Shown one piece after another: positions 62,842-64,000 of a stretch of 64,000 nucleotides of DNA. Source of the stretch: Streptomyces ardesiacus (lineage in GTDB: Bacteria > Actinomycetota > Actinomycetes > Streptomycetales > Streptomycetaceae). The DNA is taken from contig NZ_BEWC01000001.1 in the NCBI RefSeq assembly GCF_003112575.1, positions 496,001 through 560,000 of the forward strand, given 5' to 3'. The position numbers were made by a program, and so were the translations under genes. Numbering within the stretch: position 1 is the first letter of the stretch; each line of letters starts with the position of its first letter. The notes under the pieces were generated by a model. It did not search any database, was not told where the DNA came from, and saw only the letters and a program-made list of their open reading frames with translations.

Positions 62842-63597
62842 TCATCCCGGCGCCGGCCCGCTCCAGCCGAAGCGGGGCTGCCTGCGTTCCAGGAAGGCGG
62901 CGACGCCCTCCGCGGTGTCGCCGCTGCCGCGGGCCTGCGCGGCCCAGTGGGCGTCCCGGTCGGTGCGTCCGTCGGCGAACTCCTTCGCCGCCGCCTGCGT
63001 CAGCAGGGAGCGGGACGCCAGGACCCGCGTGAACTCCGCGACCCGCTTGCCGAGTTCGCCCTGCGGCAGCACCTCGTCCACCAGGCCGGTGCGCAACGCC
63101 CGTGCGGCGTCGATCAGCTCGCCGCTGAACAGCAGGTACTTCGTGGTGGCCGGCCCGGTCAGCGTCGCCAGCCGCCGGGTCGCGGACGCCGGGTACACCA
63201 CCCCCAGCTTGGCCGGGGTCACCCCGAACAGCGCCGTCTCCTCGGCGAACCGCAGGTCGCAGGCGGCCGCCAACTGCGTCCCGCCGCCCACACAGTGCCC
63301 CCGGACCGCCGCCAGCGTCGGTTTGGGGAACGCGGCGAGGGCCTCCTCGGCCCGTACCGCCAGCTCCTGCGCCTCCTCGGCCGACTCGCGCAGCGTCGTG
63401 ATGTCGGCCCCGGCGCAGAACGTCGCGCCCTCGCCGGTGAGCACCAGCGCCCGCACCCGGTCGTCGGCGGCCAGGTCGTCGAGGAGGCGGGGCAGTGCCC
63501 GCCACATCGCGGCCGTCATGGCGTTGCGCTTGGCCGGGTGGTGGACGACGACGGTGGCGACCGAGTCGGCGACCCGGTGCAGCAACTGCGGCTCCAT
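62842..63597 (-). CDS. Enoyl-CoA hydratase/isomerase family protein
   Basis: A 251-aa crotonase-fold enzyme. The oxyanion-hole motifs are GATFCAGADI and GHCVGGGTQLAAACD, followed by GVVYPASATRRL. In the second active-site position it has a glycine/threonine where dehydrating hydratases have glutamate, so a non-hydratase reaction (isomerase, hydrolase or decarboxylase) is possible. The ATG at 63597 appears leaderless; the frame extends 17 codons upstream without a ribosome site. Confidence 0.88.
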   Translation of the reverse strand: MEPQLLHRVADSVATVVVHHPAKRNAMTAAMWRALPRLLDDLAADDRVRALVLTGEGATFCAGADITTLRESAEEAQELAVRAEEALAAFPKPTLAAVRGHCVGGGTQLAAACDLRFAEETALFGVTPAKLGVVYPASATRRLATLTGPATTKYLLFSGELIDAARALRTGLVDEVLPQGELGKRVAEFTRVLASRSLLTQAAAKEFADGRTDRDAHWAAQARGSGDTAEGVAAFLERRQPRFGWSGPAPG

Positions 63598-63604
63598 GGG
63601 CCGG

Positions 63605-63610
63605 ATGCTA
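63605..63610 (-). promoter_or_regulatory. -10 hexamer TAGCAT, 7 nt before the enoyl-CoA hydratase ATG
   Basis: On the minus strand TAGCAT is followed by 7 nt and the ATG at 63597, with no Shine-Dalgarno, predicting a leaderless mRNA. Confidence 0.5.
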
Positions 63611-63765
63611 TCCGCCGGTCCCTCACCGCGAGCGACCGGCGGGGGCACCCTGCGGGACAGGAACAGTCGCGTATCAGGCGTCAGCGATCAGAAACCGCTC
63701 GATACTTGCTGACTTGTGTTCAGGCCCCGGGTGCGGCCCGGCGCGTTACCAACACTCGGGGTGTG

Positions 63766-64000
63766 GTGACAATCGAGCCCAGGGGTGGCGACCGGACCAT
63801 GGACGAGACGGGGCCCGCCGGGCCGCTGCCGTACGAAGGCGTCTGGCGGTTCACCGCCCCCGCCGTGGACGCCTCGGTCCCGCAGGCCCGGCACGCCGTG
63901 CGCGACCTGCTGACGCGCCAGGGCGTGCCGGTCTCCGACGACATCGCGCAGGCACTCCTGCTGATCGTCTCGGAACTGGTCACGAACGCGGTCCGGCACG
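63766..64000 (+). CDS. ATP-binding protein, anti-sigma-factor kinase type, 5' part (3' end outside window)
   Basis: A frame open to the window edge encodes WRFTAPAVDASVPQARHAVRDLL and then ALLLIVSELVTNAVRH, the N-box of GHKL/HATPase_c_2 proteins of the RsbW/SpoIIAB-like group abundant in streptomycetes. Such proteins bind ATP and often regulate sigma factors. GTG at 63766 (GGGG four nt upstream) and ATG at 63799 are both possible starts. Only the first half of the domain is in the window. Confidence 0.75.
   Translation, partial: MTIEPRGGDRTMDETGPAGPLPYEGVWRFTAPAVDASVPQARHAVRDLLTRQGVPVSDDIAQALLLIVSELVTNAVRH

Overview
The window is high-GC chromosomal DNA from a Streptomyces. Nearly every real gene shows strong third-position G/C, many starts are GTG or TTG, and the gene content is streptomycete: SsgA-like and WhiB-like proteins, a gamma-butyrolactone-receptor-like TetR regulator, a two-domain laccase and a PcaV-type MarR regulator. 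From memory, unchecked, the order parallels S. coelicolor SCO6691 to about SCO6748. The anchors are pcaV (SCO6704), small laccase SLAC (SCO6712), ssgD (SCO6722), an asparagine permease (SCO6734), a macrodomain protein (SCO6735) and the SCO6745 family. No tRNA, rRNA, transposase, integrase or CRISPR array was seen.

Layout. 1-2.8 kb: 3' part of a phosphocholine-type phospholipase C, a TetR regulator and a small membrane protein. 2.8-5.6 kb: an overlapping EamA permease/PAP2 phosphatase pair, divergent from a TetR regulator across an array of 16-bp operator-like units. 5.7-9.8 kb: a DUF2510 membrane-anchored protein and a large LuxR-type ATPase that lacks its DNA-binding domain. 9.8-16.9 kb: a complete protocatechuate operon, pcaI-J-F-H-G-B-L, almost wholly translationally coupled, with divergent pcaV. 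16.9-21.5 kb: a DUF3048 lipoprotein, a zinc alcohol dehydrogenase, and a divergent ATP-dependent ligase/LigD-type polymerase pair. 21.5-28.7 kb: two large exported proteins (ThuA plus sugar dehydrogenase; cupredoxin plus Ig-like repeats plus DUF1080), divergent from a Tat-exported laccase, followed by a LacI regulator. 28.8-31.7 kb: a cold-shock block of CspA, DEAD-box helicase, CBS protein and a 103-aa protein. 32-34.5 kb: a glyoxalase-fold protein, a WhiB-like protein and an acyl-ACP desaturase behind three tandem palindromes. 34.8-38.7 kb: an ABC-F protein coupled to a UvrA-like protein, resembling antibiotic resistance. 39-44.8 kb: GPP34, SsgD, small proteins, endonuclease V and a saccharopine-dehydrogenase-like reductase. 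45-49.6 kb: a CaiB/thiolase/FadB operon for acyl-CoA metabolism. 49.6-64 kb: a MerR regulator, amino-acid permease, macrodomain protein, M1 peptidase, BCCT transporter, D-amino-acid oxidase-like flavoprotein, second ABC-F, Tex, SCO6745-family protein, enoyl-CoA hydratase and the start of an anti-sigma-type ATPase.

The best candidate for an undescribed system is the 21.5-28.7 kb block. ThuA, PQQ-type sugar dehydrogenase, DUF1080, cupredoxin and laccase domains are all exported and share one regulatory region, which suggests extracellular sugar oxidation connected to copper electron transfer. A second theme is that many genes here have no Shine-Dalgarno sequence and a -10 hexamer 6-10 nt before the start codon, as expected for leaderless mRNAs.
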